Shown: positions 38,134 through 48,208, numbered from the stretch's first letter. The stretch is 64,000 nt of DNA from Neobacillus driksii (GCF_013409995.1 NZ_JACCBX010000003.1:496001-560000); one strand, 5' to 3'. Notes: generated by a model from the sequence alone, not told the origin. A program made the numbers and translations.

Positions 38134-38162
38134 TCTATACTTTAAAAAGCATTGTTTGCCAA
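38134..38162 (-). promoter_or_regulatory. SigA promoter of trmR-yrrN-yrrO-udk
   Basis: Minus-strand TTGGCA (38157-38162), 17-base spacer, TATAGA (38134-38139), 17 bases ahead of the trmR start, so the leader is very short. Confidence 0.65.
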
Positions 38163-38181
38163 CAAGACTGCTCTTTAGACA

Positions 38182-38212
38182 TGAAAAAATAGCGTTCAAT
38201 AGAAACGCTATT
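38182..38212 (-). terminator. Second terminator behind mltG
   Basis: Stem AATAGCGTT / AACGCTATT (38188-38196 with 38204-38212), followed on minus by TTTTTTCATG. Confidence 0.85.
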
Positions 38213-38245
38213 ATCTGCTCATAAAACACTTGAACTATTTTACCA

Positions 38246-38281
38246 TAAACAAGGAGGAAAGAAAACTATTCCTCCTTGTTA
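38246..38281 (-). terminator. First hairpin behind mltG
   Basis: Stem AACAAGGAGGAA / TTCCTCCTTGTT with a short T-run (TTTATGG). Note that the arm contains an AAGGAGG sequence but no ORF follows it. Confidence 0.65.
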
Positions 38282-38290
38282 TTTGGTTAA

Positions 38291-39424
38291 TTATTGGTTG
38301 GTAATATGCTCCGCTTTAGCTGCGTTGTGTTCATCTAGAGTATTTGTAAAAATTACTTCCCCTTCCGCTGTGGCTAGGAAATATAAATGTTTTGTGTCTG
38401 CTGGATTCACTGCTGCATCAAGAGAATCTTTACCTGCATTTGCTATTGGCCCTGGAGGGAGTCCTTTATGTTTGTAGGTATTATATGGTGAATCTACTTC
38501 TAAGTCCTCGTATAATACTCTCTCTTTGTGTTTGCCTTGTGCATAAAGTACAGTTGGATCTGTTTGTAAAGGCATCCCTTGCTCGATCCGGTTATAGAAA
38601 ACACTTGAGATTTTTTTGCGGTCAGCCTTTTCCGTTGCTTCTTCCTCGATTAGCGAGGACATGGTTAGCAGCTGGTGTGCAGTGATCTTTTCATCACTAG
38701 ATTCTGCCAAATATGGTGTTATCACTTTTCGAGTCTGATCCAGCATGGTTACAACCATTTCTTCAATGGTTGGATTCTGTTTGTAGAAAGGATAGGTTGC
38801 TGGGAACAAATAACCCTCTAGTGGATATTTTATATTTGGATTCAAGATATCTGTTGTTAGTAGATCCGGATATTTTGCCATTAATGTTTGGATGAATGTA
38901 CGATCATTTAATTGATTAAAAACTTCATCCTCAGGTTTATTTACAGCCTTCGCCATAATTTGGGCGATTTCTCTTAATTGTTTACCTTCTGGAATCGTTA
39001 ACTGGAACGCTGCCTGTTGGAGTACTTTCCCTGTTTTTAACCGATTAATAATTTCGGGAATCTCCATTGAGGGACTCAGTTCATATTCCCCAGCCATAAA
39101 ACCTGCTTCATTTTTAAACTTTACATAATATTTAAAGACTTTAGCATTTTTAATAATTCCACTCTCTGCTAATTTTTCAGATATCCCCGTAACCGATGAG
39201 CCAATCGGTATTTCTACCTTTTTTTGAACTTTACTGTCCTTGTCAACTGGTTCAAGGGCAGACTTGATGTAGAGGTAACCCCCTCCGCCAATAAAGATCA
39301 ATACTAAAAGGGTTACAATCGTAATGGTTAAAACGATTCTGCGAACAATTCTTGCCTCGCTTTGGTGTTCAAGCATTTTCTTACGAATGACTTCTTTTTT
39401 CGAGTGTGTCTCTTCTGATGACAT
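38291..39424 (-). CDS. mltG: Endolytic transglycosylase MltG (YrrL)
   Basis: Membrane-bound lytic transglycosylase that cuts nascent peptidoglycan. The 377-residue protein has a cytoplasmic basic part, one transmembrane helix (about residues 30-52), a LysM-like region and the YceG catalytic domain with LLTMSSLIEEEATEKADRKKISS holding the catalytic Glu, and LPPGPIANAGKDSLDAA. The ATG at 39424 follows GGGAGGGG. A minus-strand TTGACA lies at 39532-39537 in its upstream region. Confidence 0.94.
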   Translation of the reverse strand: MSSEETHSKKEVIRKKMLEHQSEARIVRRIVLTITIVTLLVLIFIGGGGYLYIKSALEPVDKDSKVQKKVEIPIGSSVTGISEKLAESGIIKNAKVFKYYVKFKNEAGFMAGEYELSPSMEIPEIINRLKTGKVLQQAAFQLTIPEGKQLREIAQIMAKAVNKPEDEVFNQLNDRTFIQTLMAKYPDLLTTDILNPNIKYPLEGYLFPATYPFYKQNPTIEEMVVTMLDQTRKVITPYLAESSDEKITAHQLLTMSSLIEEEATEKADRKKISSVFYNRIEQGMPLQTDPTVLYAQGKHKERVLYEDLEVDSPYNTYKHKGLPPGPIANAGKDSLDAAVNPADTKHLYFLATAEGEVIFTNTLDEHNAAKAEHITNQ

Positions 39425-39566
39425 TTTATTGCCCCTCCCATTTGCCGGTTAAACATATATCTTTCAAACTCTTTTTTTACGGTATTTTAAAAAAGCATAT
39501 CAGATATTATTTCAGCATATATAGCGAAAAATGTCAATTTTTCTGCGAAAGCGCATTCACAATATG

Positions 39567-39603
39567 ACAAAAAAAGCGACCCTTCGTAGGATCGCCTTTT
39601 TTG
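39567..39603 (-). terminator. Terminator after the DUF1292 gene
   Basis: Stem GCGACCCT / AGGATCGC with one mismatch and T-rich ends on both sides, between mltG and the DUF1292 gene. Confidence 0.8.
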
Positions 39604-39607
39604 GAAA

Positions 39608-39898
39608 TTATTCTTCGTCTTCTTGTTCGTCAAAAAAAGTGTTAAGCATTTCTTCTACCATATCCCATTCTTCTTCGGTTTCGATAGGAATTAATTCCCC
39701 TTCACCGTCTTCATCATTAGGATTGAAGGCATATGCATGAATCTCAGGACCCTCTTCATCGTCTTCTACGCCGCCTACTTGTTGAAACAAAACATAGGAC
39801 TTGCCAAAATCCTCTGATTCAAATGTAAAAAGTACTTCACATAATTGTTCGTTACCTTTTTCGTCTACAATTGTAATTTGATTTTCTCCGTGTTCCAT
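39608..39898 (-). CDS. yrzB: DUF1292 family acidic protein YrzB
   Basis: A 96-residue, very acidic protein ([17 protein letters not shown], and a DEQEDEE tail) of the DUF1292 family. It has no cysteine motif besides a single Cys and no membrane segment. It is the last gene of alaS-ireB-yqgF-yrzB, 12 bases after yqgF, an order kept in most Firmicutes. Function is unknown. Confidence 0.88.
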   Translation of the reverse strand: MEHGENQITIVDEKGNEQLCEVLFTFESEDFGKSYVLFQQVGGVEDDEEGPEIHAYAFNPNDEDGEGELIPIETEEEWDMVEEMLNTFFDEQEDEE

Positions 39899-39910
39899 AA
39901 CGTCACCTCA

Positions 39911-40327
39911 TTAATTTTTACTATCCAGATAGCCTTGTAGAATCATCGAAGCTGCCATTTTATCAATAACCTTTTTTCGCTTTTTACGGCTGACATCCGC
40001 TTCAAGCAAGACTCTCTCTGCTGCCATTGTCGTTAAACGCTCGTCCCATAAAATGGTTGAAACTGAAAACTGGTTTTCAATTTCCTCTGCGTACCGCTTG
40101 CTGGCTTCACCTCGAGGTCCAATCGTGCCATTCATATTCTTTGGCAAACCGATGACAACTTGACTAATTCCATACTCTTTTATTAATTGACCAATTTCGT
40201 CAAAACCAAACTTATTTTTTTCTTCGTCAATTTTTAGGGTTTTGAGGCCCTGTGCAGTCCAGCCAAGTTCATCACTGATGGCAATACCGACTGTCTTAGA
40301 GCCAACATCTAATCCCATAATTCGCAT
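39911..40327 (-). CDS. ruvX: YqgF / RuvX family nuclease (YrrK)
   Basis: RNase H-like protein of 138 residues, described as a putative Holliday junction resolvase or pre-16S rRNA nuclease. Acidic active-site positions are visible in [19 protein letters not shown], in [11 protein letters not shown] and in [10 protein letters not shown]. The ATG at 40327 follows GAGGG and is 3 bases after the ireB-like gene. The 16S rRNA 5'-end processing role is the better supported one in E. coli; here it is inferred. Confidence 0.9.
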   Translation of the reverse strand: MRIMGLDVGSKTVGIAISDELGWTAQGLKTLKIDEEKNKFGFDEIGQLIKEYGISQVVIGLPKNMNGTIGPRGEASKRYAEEIENQFSVSTILWDERLTTMAAERVLLEADVSRKKRKKVIDKMAASMILQGYLDSKN

Positions 40328-40330
40328 TTC

Positions 40331-40597
40331 TTAACCCTCACGTCGTTGTTTTAAATAGGATTTAACCAATTCCTCAATAATTTCATCCCGCTCGAGTTTA
40401 CGAATGATATTCCGTGCGTCACGATGACGGGGAATATAAGCAGGGTCACCCGAAAGTAAATATCCGACGATTTGATTAATTGGATTATATCCTTTTTCTT
40501 GCAGGGCTTCATGAACTTGAAAAAGAACATCATTTACGTCATGTTCAAAAGGCTCTTCAGGAAAATTAAACCTCATCGTTTTATCAAATGAGCTCAT
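40331..40597 (-). CDS. IreB family protein (DUF965, YrzL)
   Basis: An 88-residue protein with [40 protein letters not shown] and a basic C-terminus, diagnostic of the IreB / UPF0297 family. In Enterococcus IreB is a substrate of the kinase IreK and affects cephalosporin resistance. The N-terminal [10 protein letters not shown] contains the Ser/Thr residues where IreB is phosphorylated. The frame is open to 40606, but GAGGTG supports the ATG at 40597. It lies between alaS and yqgF. Confidence 0.9.
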   Translation of the reverse strand: MSSFDKTMRFNFPEEPFEHDVNDVLFQVHEALQEKGYNPINQIVGYLLSGDPAYIPRHRDARNIIRKLERDEIIEELVKSYLKQRREG

Positions 40598-40698
40598 TAC
40601 ATGCACCTCGCTTTTTTATAGAGGAGATAACTGAAATTTTCTAGTTGATACCACTTTTTAGTTTAGTTACCTTTATATTACACTACTTTGTCTCATTA

Positions 40699-43332
40699 TC
40701 AAATTGATTTTACCCATTCGTCAACGAATTGCAGGGCAGAGTCGAGTTTTTCAGGATCTTTACCACCAGCCTGGGCCATATCTGGACGGCCTCCGCCTCC
40801 TCCACCGCATCTTGTTGCGACTTCTTTGATTAATTTTCCAGCATGGTATCCCTTGTCAATTAAATCCTTCGTCACCGCTGCGATTAAATTAACTTTCCCT
40901 TCATTTACACTTCCTAGCAGGATTATAGCCGAACCGATTTTTTGTTTCAGATCATCGGCCATATTTCGTAAGTTATTCATATCAGAAGCTTGAACTTTTG
41001 CAGCTAATACGGTGACACCGTCAATTTGCTTTGCTTTTGATACAAGGTTACCCGCCTCAATATTTCCTAACTTGGCTGCAAGTGATTCGTTTTCCCGCTG
41101 AAGTTGTTTAATTTCAGTCATTAAGACTTCTATCCGGTTAACTACCTCTTTAGGGTTAGTTTTCAGCTTGTCCGCTGCATCCTTTAATAAAGTAACCTGG
41201 TCATTCATTAATTGATAAGCAGATTCGCCGGTAACTGCTTCAATTCTCCTTGTACCTGCACCAATACCGCCTTCAGAAACTATTTTAAATAGCCCAATAA
41301 CAGATGTATTTGGTACGTGACAACCTCCGCATAGTTCTAAGCTATAATCTCCTACTTTAACCACTCGAACGATATCGCCATATTTTTCACCAAAAAGCGC
41401 CATTGCACCCATTGATTTTGCCTCAGCAATTGGCTTTAAGCTAATATCCACTTCGATATTCTTCCAGATTTTTTCGTTCACGATCTTTTCAATTTCCTCT
41501 AATTCCTCTGGCTTTACTTGGCCAAAATGTGAAAAGTCAAAACGAAGACGATCTGGTTCTACCAGTGAACCTGCCTGGTTTACATGCGTTCCAAGCACAT
41601 CCTTTAATGCTTGATGAAGCAGGTGTGTAGCAGTATGGTTTTTGATAATTTGTACTCGATTATCTTGATGCACACTTGCAGTCACTTTTGCGTCTGTTTT
41701 AAGAATTCCTGACTCCACTATAGCTCTATGAAGATTTTGCCCGTTTGGCGCCTTTTGTACATCCTTTACGCTTACGGTAACACCTTCTGCTTGAATGATT
41801 CCGCGATCCGCAATTTGACCGCCGCTTTCTGCGTAGAAAGGAGTGACATCAAGTATTAGCTGCACTTCATCACCACTGAATGCTTCGTCAACTAATTCTC
41901 CATGTTTAACAATTGCAACAACTGTCGAGCTTGTTTCAAGCTGGTCATAACCAACAAATTGACTTTCTACAACAATATCGCCTAGTACACCGCCTTGAAC
42001 CTGCATACTGCCAACTTCCTGACGCGCAGAACGAGCACGCTCACGCTGTAATTCCATTTCTGTTTCAAACCCAGCATGATCAACCTTCATGCCTTCTTCT
42101 TCTGCATATTCTTCTGTTAGTTCAACAGGAAAACCATAGGTATCATAAAGACGGAAAACATCACTTCCTGGAATTGTATCACTGCCTTTTTCCTTCTCTT
42201 TCTTGATGACATTTCCTAGTATGGATAAGCCTTCATGTAAAGTTTCGTGGAAGCGTTCCTCTTCATTTTTTATAACTTTTTGAATAAACTCAGTTTTGTC
42301 CTTTACCTCTGGGTAAAAATCATGCATGATTTCTCCCACCACAGGAACTAGTTCATACATAAATGGGCGGTTGATATTAATTTGCTTAGCGTACCGAACC
42401 GCACGGCGCAGTAAACGGCGTAATACATACCCGCGTCCTTCATTAGAAGGCAGTGCACCATCACCAACAGCAAATGCCACCGTACGAATATGGTCTGCAA
42501 TGACCTTAAATGCAGTATCCTTTTCTTTTTCTACACCATATTTCACACCCGAAATTTCTTCTGTAGCTCTGATAATTGGGATAAACAAGTCTGTATCAAA
42601 GTTAGTTGGTACGTTTTGAACGACGGAAGCCATTCTTTCTAATCCCATACCTGTATCAATATTCTTCTTTGGCAGTGGAGTGTAGGTATTGTCCGGGTTA
42701 TGATTAAACTGTGAAAAAACAAGATTCCAAACTTCTAGATAACGTTCGTTTTCACCGCCTGGATATAATTCAGGATCTGTCGGATCATCACCATACTCTG
42801 GACCTCGATCATAGAAGATTTCAGTATTTGGTCCACTTGGTCCTTCACCAATATCCCAGAAGTTCCCTTCAAGGCGGATAATTCTTTCCTCTGGAATACC
42901 AATCTTTTTATTCCAAAGCTCAAATGCTTCATGGTCCTCAGGATGAATCGTAACAGAAAGTAATTCTGGGTCCCAGCCTATCCATTTTTTATCGGTTAAA
43001 AATTCCCATGCCCATTCAATTGCTTCCTCTTTAAAATACTCACCAATCGAAAAGTTCCCAAGCATTTCGAAAAAAGTATGATGACGTGCTGTTTTTCCAA
43101 CATTTTCAATATCGTTGGTACGGATTGATTTTTGAGCATTTGTAATTCTAGGATTATCAGGAATTACGCGTCCATCGAAGTATTTTTTTAATGTGGCAAC
43201 ACCACTATTAATCCACAATAATGATGGATCGTCGTGAGGAACAAGTGACGCACTTGGTTCAACAGCATGCCCCTTCTCCTGAAAAAAGTCTAAATACATT
43301 TTTCGAATTTCTGAACCAGTCAAGTATTTCAT
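40699..43332 (-). CDS. alaS: Alanyl-tRNA synthetase
   Basis: Charges tRNA-Ala and edits mischarged Ser and Gly. The 877-residue protein has the class II catalytic core (about residues 1-240), the tRNA-recognition domain, the editing domain with zinc ligands in [11 protein letters not shown] and CGGCHVP, and the C-Ala domain ending near [16 protein letters not shown]. The ATG at 43332 follows GGAGGG. It is preceded by a T-box leader with an Ala specifier. Confidence 0.98.
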   Translation of the reverse strand: MKYLTGSEIRKMYLDFFQEKGHAVEPSASLVPHDDPSLLWINSGVATLKKYFDGRVIPDNPRITNAQKSIRTNDIENVGKTARHHTFFEMLGNFSIGEYFKEEAIEWAWEFLTDKKWIGWDPELLSVTIHPEDHEAFELWNKKIGIPEERIIRLEGNFWDIGEGPSGPNTEIFYDRGPEYGDDPTDPELYPGGENERYLEVWNLVFSQFNHNPDNTYTPLPKKNIDTGMGLERMASVVQNVPTNFDTDLFIPIIRATEEISGVKYGVEKEKDTAFKVIADHIRTVAFAVGDGALPSNEGRGYVLRRLLRRAVRYAKQININRPFMYELVPVVGEIMHDFYPEVKDKTEFIQKVIKNEEERFHETLHEGLSILGNVIKKEKEKGSDTIPGSDVFRLYDTYGFPVELTEEYAEEEGMKVDHAGFETEMELQRERARSARQEVGSMQVQGGVLGDIVVESQFVGYDQLETSSTVVAIVKHGELVDEAFSGDEVQLILDVTPFYAESGGQIADRGIIQAEGVTVSVKDVQKAPNGQNLHRAIVESGILKTDAKVTASVHQDNRVQIIKNHTATHLLHQALKDVLGTHVNQAGSLVEPDRLRFDFSHFGQVKPEELEEIEKIVNEKIWKNIEVDISLKPIAEAKSMGAMALFGEKYGDIVRVVKVGDYSLELCGGCHVPNTSVIGLFKIVSEGGIGAGTRRIEAVTGESAYQLMNDQVTLLKDAADKLKTNPKEVVNRIEVLMTEIKQLQRENESLAAKLGNIEAGNLVSKAKQIDGVTVLAAKVQASDMNNLRNMADDLKQKIGSAIILLGSVNEGKVNLIAAVTKDLIDKGYHAGKLIKEVATRCGGGGGGRPDMAQAGGKDPEKLDSALQFVDEWVKSI

Positions 43333-43364
43333 ATTATTTTTACCCTCCTTTTAAATTAAAAAAG

Positions 43365-43617
43365 AACACAAAAAAGCCCTCATCCCTAACAGGGACGAGA
43401 GCTAACTCGCGGTACCACCCTGATTATGAACACAAAAAACACGTGTTCACCTCTCAAATAACGCCTTAACGCGGCAATGACGGCAGTGGTTAGCTGCACT
43501 CCGGACTAGCTTCTGTTATCCTTCATCTAAAGCTTCTCGCAGCCAAGGAAGCTCCTCTCTTAGAGATGGACTACAACATACTAGGGTCCTTCAACATGTT
43601 AATCCAAAATATTCTAT
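43365..43617 (-). promoter_or_regulatory. T-box riboswitch of alaS
   Basis: The T-box core AGGGTGGTACCGCG lies on minus at 43408-43421. It is followed by the terminator stem (43376-43387 with 43391-43402, GCCCTCATCCCT / AGGGACGAGAGC) and a T-run. A GCT triplet at 43508-43510 in the stem I region fits an Ala specifier. Uncharged tRNA-Ala would favour read-through into alaS. This fills the gap between alaS and its promoter. Confidence 0.92.
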
Positions 43618-43623
43618 AACCGG

Positions 43624-43652
43624 ATTATAGCTACACAAAAAACGTTTGTCAA
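43624..43652 (-). promoter_or_regulatory. SigA promoter of the alaS leader
   Basis: Minus-strand perfect TTGACA (43647-43652), 17-base spacer, perfect TATAAT (43624-43629). Confidence 0.93.
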
Positions 43653-43665
43653 TCTAATACCTATT

Positions 43666-44745
43666 TTATGATGCAGGTTCCTTCAGTTTTCCGCGTGCGA
43701 AATGGTTTTTAGCGTGAAGAACGCTAACTTTAAGGACAACTAGAACGGGCACTGCTACAATCATTCCAATTATTCCCCCTATTTCCCCTCCTGAGGTTAA
43801 CGCTAACATAATCATTAGCGGGTGCATATGAAGACTCTTTCCAACAATATAAGGGGAGAGGATATTGCCTTCCAAAAATTGCAATACAAAAACGATTGCA
43901 ATTGTAATAATCACTAACTTTACCGAGCTTGTTGCAGCAATAAACACAGCTGGAACTGCACCTATTATTGGACCAAAATAAGGGATGACATTTGTGACTC
44001 CAATAATCAATCCTAAAAGCAAGGGATACTTTAAGTGAAATATCCAAAAGAATATCGTTGAAAGACTTCCGATAATGAGACAGACGAGGAGCTGACCCCT
44101 AATATAGCTCCCGAGCGATTCATCGATATCTTTAAGAAAATGCGTTCCTTTTCTCCGCCATTGTTTAGGTGTGATATACCAAACGGCTCTTTTTATGGTG
44201 GTGAAATCCTTCAACATATAAAAAGCAATAAAAGGGATAATCATCAACGCAAATGCAAAGTTCAAAATGTTTAATAAGGAATCAACGATTACAGTTAGGA
44301 GAGAATCTAATTTCTTTTCAAAACCGATGATACCGTCGTTGATCCGCTCTTGAAGTCCGTCTGGCCACTCACGTGTATGTGATTGTAGGTCCTTAATCCA
44401 GCTTCGGTATTGCTCTGCTAAAATGGGAGCACTTTCTGCCAGGTCCCGTACTTGAGAAATAAAGGCGGGAATTCCTTTATATATAGCTAGACCAATACCG
44501 CCAAAAAACAGAAAATAAATAAAGAAAATAGCTATCCCGCGGTGCAGGCCCTTTTCATGCAGCTTTTCCACGATAGGATGGAGCAAATAAGTAATAAAAC
44601 CACCTATAAAGAAAGGGAGTATAATAACAAAAACCACTCTAACGATAGGCAGCCAGAAAAAACGGATTTTTAAAAATACATAAATAGCAATGAGTAAAAG
44701 AAGCAAAAAACCGATTCGATAAAACCATTTAACGCGAATGTCCAC
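43666..44745 (-). CDS. yrrI: AI-2E family transporter (YrrI)
   Basis: Polytopic membrane protein of 359 residues in the AI-2E / PerM exporter family, with about eight transmembrane segments grouped at residues 5-90 and 150-350 and a soluble loop between them. Conserved patches: PFFIGGFITYLLHPIVE, FIAFYMLKDF and NVIPYFGPIIGAVPA. The start is a GTG at 44745. The substrate cannot be predicted: members include Na+/H+ antiporters and AI-2 exporters. It stands directly upstream of the alaS promoter. Confidence 0.9.
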   Translation of the reverse strand: MDIRVKWFYRIGFLLLLLIAIYVFLKIRFFWLPIVRVVFVIILPFFIGGFITYLLHPIVEKLHEKGLHRGIAIFFIYFLFFGGIGLAIYKGIPAFISQVRDLAESAPILAEQYRSWIKDLQSHTREWPDGLQERINDGIIGFEKKLDSLLTVIVDSLLNILNFAFALMIIPFIAFYMLKDFTTIKRAVWYITPKQWRRKGTHFLKDIDESLGSYIRGQLLVCLIIGSLSTIFFWIFHLKYPLLLGLIIGVTNVIPYFGPIIGAVPAVFIAATSSVKLVIITIAIVFVLQFLEGNILSPYIVGKSLHMHPLMIMLALTSGGEIGGIIGMIVAVPVLVVLKVSVLHAKNHFARGKLKEPAS

Positions 44746-44805
44746 CGATGCATGCCCCCTTATCTACTATATTTTTGGAGTCAGATACCGGATTTATACA
44801 TAAAG

Positions 44806-44834
44806 CAAAAATCCCCCTCATCACGAGGGGGATT
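44806..44834 (-). terminator. Terminator after the yrzQ-like gene
   Basis: Perfect stem AATCCCCCTC / GAGGGGGATT (44810-44819 with 44825-44834), followed on minus by TTTGC. Confidence 0.88.
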
Positions 44835-44838
44835 ACTA

Positions 44839-44973
44839 TTAGAATAAAGCACGTTTTACTTTTCTTTGCATTCGTTTCATTTGACGGCCAGACATCATGT
44901 TGTTTCTTTGTGCAAGATTATAGGCTGCCATTCCAACTCCAAATGCAACAACGGAAGTCATTACTTTATTCAT
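44839..44973 (-). CDS. yrzQ: YrzQ-like small protein (DUF3918)
   Basis: A 44-residue protein with a short hydrophobic start (MTSVVAFGVGMAAYNLA) and a strongly basic C-terminus (RQMKRMQRKVKRALF). It resembles my memory of B. subtilis YrzQ, which has the same length and location. The ATG at 44973 follows AGAGGTGAG. It has its own terminator. The basic, amphipathic tail suggests contact with membrane or nucleic acid; function is unknown. Confidence 0.7.
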   Translation of the reverse strand: MNKVMTSVVAFGVGMAAYNLAQRNNMMSGRQMKRMQRKVKRALF

Positions 44974-45050
44974 ACGTCTCACCTCTTCTGTAGTTTGACA
45001 GTGCTTCGAACATGATAACTGTCTTCCTTCAGTAACTAAGTGTTGCCACT

Positions 45051-45242
45051 TTAAATGGTGTAACGACGCTCTTCTTCTTCAAACAAGTCATCTAAGGAAC
45101 TGAGTGTACCATCTTCTTCGACTTGATGGGTATTGATGATGCCTTTGGCGAGAGACAATTCAATAAAACAATTCCAGCAATAATATTGGTTTATTCCGAT
45201 TTTGCCGATATCCTTGCTCTGACAATTGGGACACTTGAGCAT
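45051..45242 (-). CDS. yrzR: Small zinc-ribbon protein, YrzR-like
   Basis: A 63-residue protein with two CxxC pairs (KCPNCQS near residue 4 and YYCWNCFIE near 21) forming a zinc ribbon, then an acidic tail (DDLFEEEER). The ATG at 45242 follows GAGGTG. It lies 12 bases after yrrD and ahead of the yrzQ-like gene, the same order as in B. subtilis. Function is unknown. Confidence 0.75.
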   Translation of the reverse strand: MLKCPNCQSKDIGKIGINQYYCWNCFIELSLAKGIINTHQVEEDGTLSSLDDLFEEEERRYTI

Positions 45243-45254
45243 AAAAAGAACACC

Positions 45255-45731
45255 TCACGTATGATTAACGTCTACGATGATGGCATCCTTTCCGATCGCA
45301 GGGGGCTTCTCGGATTGTATAATTTGTTTCCCTTCCGTTATATCTGAAAAGAAACCATCCGTAATTTCGTACCCTACGATTGTGCCCAATTCCTCATGAA
45401 AATATACATCCTCTAACAATCCGAGTGACTCTCCGCTATTTGAAATAAGCATTTTTCCATTTAGAGAGTGCTGATGGAAAAGGGTATATTCTGGATTTGT
45501 TTTGAGTCTTTCAAGAGATTCATTCTCTTCAATCATGACCCCATCCCAGCCAAACGATAGTACATCCTGAATGTCAAGAAAATAGGATCGTTTAAAGAAA
45601 ACGCCTTTTTTAACCAAAAGGCCCTTAACTATCCCATCATTTGAGATACATAAGTCTGTAACCTCGCCAATCTTCGAACCCGTTTTCGATTCAAACACCG
45701 GCTGTCCTTTTAATAAACCAAATGTTCGCAG
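45255..45731 (-). CDS. yrrD: PRC-barrel domain protein YrrD
   Basis: A protein of about 158 residues with two PRC-barrel-like units (GQPVFESKTGSKIGEVTDL near the start, LISNSGESLGLLEDVYF near the middle). The start is unusual. The only ATG in frame is at 45770, inside the end of recD2 and without a ribosome site. A perfect AGGAGGTG (minus, 45740-45747) lies 8 bases before a CTG at 45731, giving a start just before RTFGLLKGQPV. I annotate that CTG; the longer version, 45255-45770, has 171 residues. Function of PRC-barrel proteins in this context is unknown. Confidence 0.78.
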   Translation of the reverse strand: MRTFGLLKGQPVFESKTGSKIGEVTDLCISNDGIVKGLLVKKGVFFKRSYFLDIQDVLSFGWDGVMIEENESLERLKTNPEYTLFHQHSLNGKMLISNSGESLGLLEDVYFHEELGTIVGYEITDGFFSDITEGKQIIQSEKPPAIGKDAIIVDVNHT

Positions 45732-45739
45732 AGTGCCCC

Positions 45740-45747
45740 ACCTCCTG
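45740..45747 (-). promoter_or_regulatory. Ribosome site that argues for a CTG start of yrrD
   Basis: AGGAGGTG on the minus strand, 8 bases ahead of CTG (45729-45731) and 23 bases inside the frame opened by the ATG at 45770. Confidence 0.6.
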
Positions 45748-45762
45748 TGAACATTTATAGTT

Positions 45763-48174
45763 TTAGTCATTTACCATGAAATCATAAGGTGAAACGTTTT
45801 CCATGCCAATCATTGGATTGACTTGCATTAATAGTTCCTCTGCTGATAATGTTGTTTCTTCCTGATCTGGTTCTTCAGCAAGTTCTTTGACTGTTATCAT
45901 TTCTTGGAGTTTTTGGGATAATGTGGTTTGTCTACTTTGTTCATCCGCTCTTTCGACACCCATCCTTAGTGCTTCCTCTTCTCCACACAAGATTAGCGAT
46001 TGCTTACTTCTTGTGATAGCGGTATAAATGAGGTTTCTTCTTAACATTCGAAAATAGCTTCTTGTAATGGGGAGAATGACGATTGGGAACTCACTGCCTT
46101 GCGATTTATGTACCGAACAGCAATAGGCATGAGTAATTTGATTCAAATCCTGCCGTGTATATTCGACTTCATTGCCTTCAAAAGAAATGTATACCATATC
46201 CTGTTTTTCTGTATTTTCCTTTGCATAGATGATTGAAATAATTTCTCCAATATCGCCGTTGAAAACATTGCTTTCTGGCTGATTTACAAGCTGGAGCACT
46301 TTATCACCAATACGATATTTTACTTCCCCAAAAGTAATTTCCTTACGAGTAGCATCTGGGTTAGGATTAAATATTTCCTGTAACAATACGTTTAAGCGAT
46401 CAATACCTGCAGGACCTCTGTACATCGGTGCCAGCACTTGAATATCCTTTGCTGAATACCCTTTACTTTTCGCATTAAGCGCAACTTTTTCAATCACCTG
46501 AGGAATCTGAGGTGTCGAACATTTGATAAATGAACGGTCAGGCTGCTTTAAGGTAACATTGGGAGGTAAGAACCCTTTTTTAATGTCATGTGCGAGTTCA
46601 ATAATAGATGATCCTTCAGCCTGGCGATAAATATCTGTTAATCTAACAGTCGGAACAACCTCTGATTTCAGTAAATCCTTCAGCACCTGACCAGGTCCAA
46701 CAGAAGGCAGCTGATCCTCGTCACCTACAAGTATGACTTGAATATTCTCTGGCAGTGCTTTGAATAATTGATTTGCTAACCAAATATCAAGCATGGATGT
46801 TTCATCAACAATAAGAATTTTTCCTTCTAGAGGACTTGCATCATCATGATCAAAGGCTTCTGTTCCATTATAGCCCAGTAAGCGATGTATCGTTACAGCC
46901 GGCAGGCCTGTTGATTCACTCATCCTTTTTGCGGCTCTCCCTGTTGGGGCAGCTAGTAAAAAAGGAAAAGGTTCTCCCTTTGCATGATAATCCTTAGGCT
47001 CCAATGAACAGCCATGCAATTCTGCATAGAGCTCAACTATCCCTTTGATAACCGTTGTTTTACCTGTTCCAGGTCCACCTGTAAGAATTAACATCGGTGA
47101 CATCAACGCTGTTTGTATCGCTTCCCTTTGTGTTGGAGCATATTGTACGTTTAGTCTCTCCTCAAGATTCCCTAATGCCAGCAAAAATTCCGATTCAGGA
47201 AATTGATCCTTATATTCGGTTTGTGCCAGTATTTTTTTTATACTTGTGACTAAGCCTTTTTCAGCAAAATACAAAGAAGGTAAATAGACACGCTTTTCCT
47301 CACCAACTAGTTTTCCCTCTTCTTCTAGTTTCAATATCTCTGTGGAAATATCGGTGAATTCAATTTGATCACGTTTATTTTCTTCTAACAAGTTTTTAAC
47401 CTGTATTAGCATATCCTCTACGTGTACATAAACATGCCCTGTCTGCATGCTCTCATTTTCCAGTGAATAAAGACAGGCTGCTTTTATCCTATCCGGATGA
47501 TTACCTTGGATTCCAAGTTGATAACCCAGCTCATCGGCACGGCCAAAACCAATCCCCTCAATATCCTCTACGAGTTTATAGGGATTTTTTTGAATAATAT
47601 CCAGGGTTTCGTCCTTATAGGTTTGATACATTCTCATTGATAGCTGCGGCCCAAAACCATATTGATTTAAAGCGACCATTACCTGCTCAAGGCCCTGGTG
47701 CTCCATCAACGTATCATAAAGCATTTTTGCTTTATCAGGAGGAAGCTTTGGGACAGAATCAAGTAAGGAGGGTTGATTTAGAATTTTTGAAATCGCGTTT
47801 TCTCCTAATGTTTCTACAATTTTTTCTGCTGTTTTCTTTCCAATTCCTTTAAACATCTCGCTAGATAAATAAGCAGCGACACCTTGCTTGGTTTGAGGTA
47901 TGTCTTTCCGAAAATGCTTGGTTTGAAATTGCATGCCAAACTTAGGGTGGTCCTTAAAATCACCAAAGAAAATGTAGGTTTCATGTTCATGAATTTTAGG
48001 AAAATAGCCTGTGATCACCGCTTCCTTGTCTTCATATTCATGGTTAGTTTCTTCAACACGAATTCTTAATACCGTGTAAAGATTCTGCTCATTATGAAAA
48101 ATCGTAACTAGGTGTTTTCCTTTGACGAACTTCCCTTGCTCAGCAAATAAATCAAGCGAGCTTTGCTTGTCCAC
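45763..48174 (-). CDS. recD2: ATP-dependent DNA helicase RecD2 (YrrC)
   Basis: Superfamily 1B 5'-3' DNA helicase acting in replication fork maintenance and repair without RecBC. The 803-residue protein has an N-terminal OB-like and tandem helix-hairpin-helix part (FKGIGKKTAEKIVE), Walker A GGPGTGKTTVIKG near residue 360, Walker B ILIVDETSMLD, motif III GDEDQLPSVGPG and the final TAITRSKQ. The frame extends to 48225, but GGAAGGAGG 8 bases before a GTG at 48174 fixes a start that no longer overlaps the upstream TPR gene. Confidence 0.94.
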   Translation of the reverse strand: MDKQSSLDLFAEQGKFVKGKHLVTIFHNEQNLYTVLRIRVEETNHEYEDKEAVITGYFPKIHEHETYIFFGDFKDHPKFGMQFQTKHFRKDIPQTKQGVAAYLSSEMFKGIGKKTAEKIVETLGENAISKILNQPSLLDSVPKLPPDKAKMLYDTLMEHQGLEQVMVALNQYGFGPQLSMRMYQTYKDETLDIIQKNPYKLVEDIEGIGFGRADELGYQLGIQGNHPDRIKAACLYSLENESMQTGHVYVHVEDMLIQVKNLLEENKRDQIEFTDISTEILKLEEEGKLVGEEKRVYLPSLYFAEKGLVTSIKKILAQTEYKDQFPESEFLLALGNLEERLNVQYAPTQREAIQTALMSPMLILTGGPGTGKTTVIKGIVELYAELHGCSLEPKDYHAKGEPFPFLLAAPTGRAAKRMSESTGLPAVTIHRLLGYNGTEAFDHDDASPLEGKILIVDETSMLDIWLANQLFKALPENIQVILVGDEDQLPSVGPGQVLKDLLKSEVVPTVRLTDIYRQAEGSSIIELAHDIKKGFLPPNVTLKQPDRSFIKCSTPQIPQVIEKVALNAKSKGYSAKDIQVLAPMYRGPAGIDRLNVLLQEIFNPNPDATRKEITFGEVKYRIGDKVLQLVNQPESNVFNGDIGEIISIIYAKENTEKQDMVYISFEGNEVEYTRQDLNQITHAYCCSVHKSQGSEFPIVILPITRSYFRMLRRNLIYTAITRSKQSLILCGEEEALRMGVERADEQSRQTTLSQKLQEMITVKELAEEPDQEETTLSAEELLMQVNPMIGMENVSPYDFMVND

Positions 48175-48208
48175 GGGTGCTTCCTCCTTCCTATTTGTTG
48201 TGATGGGG

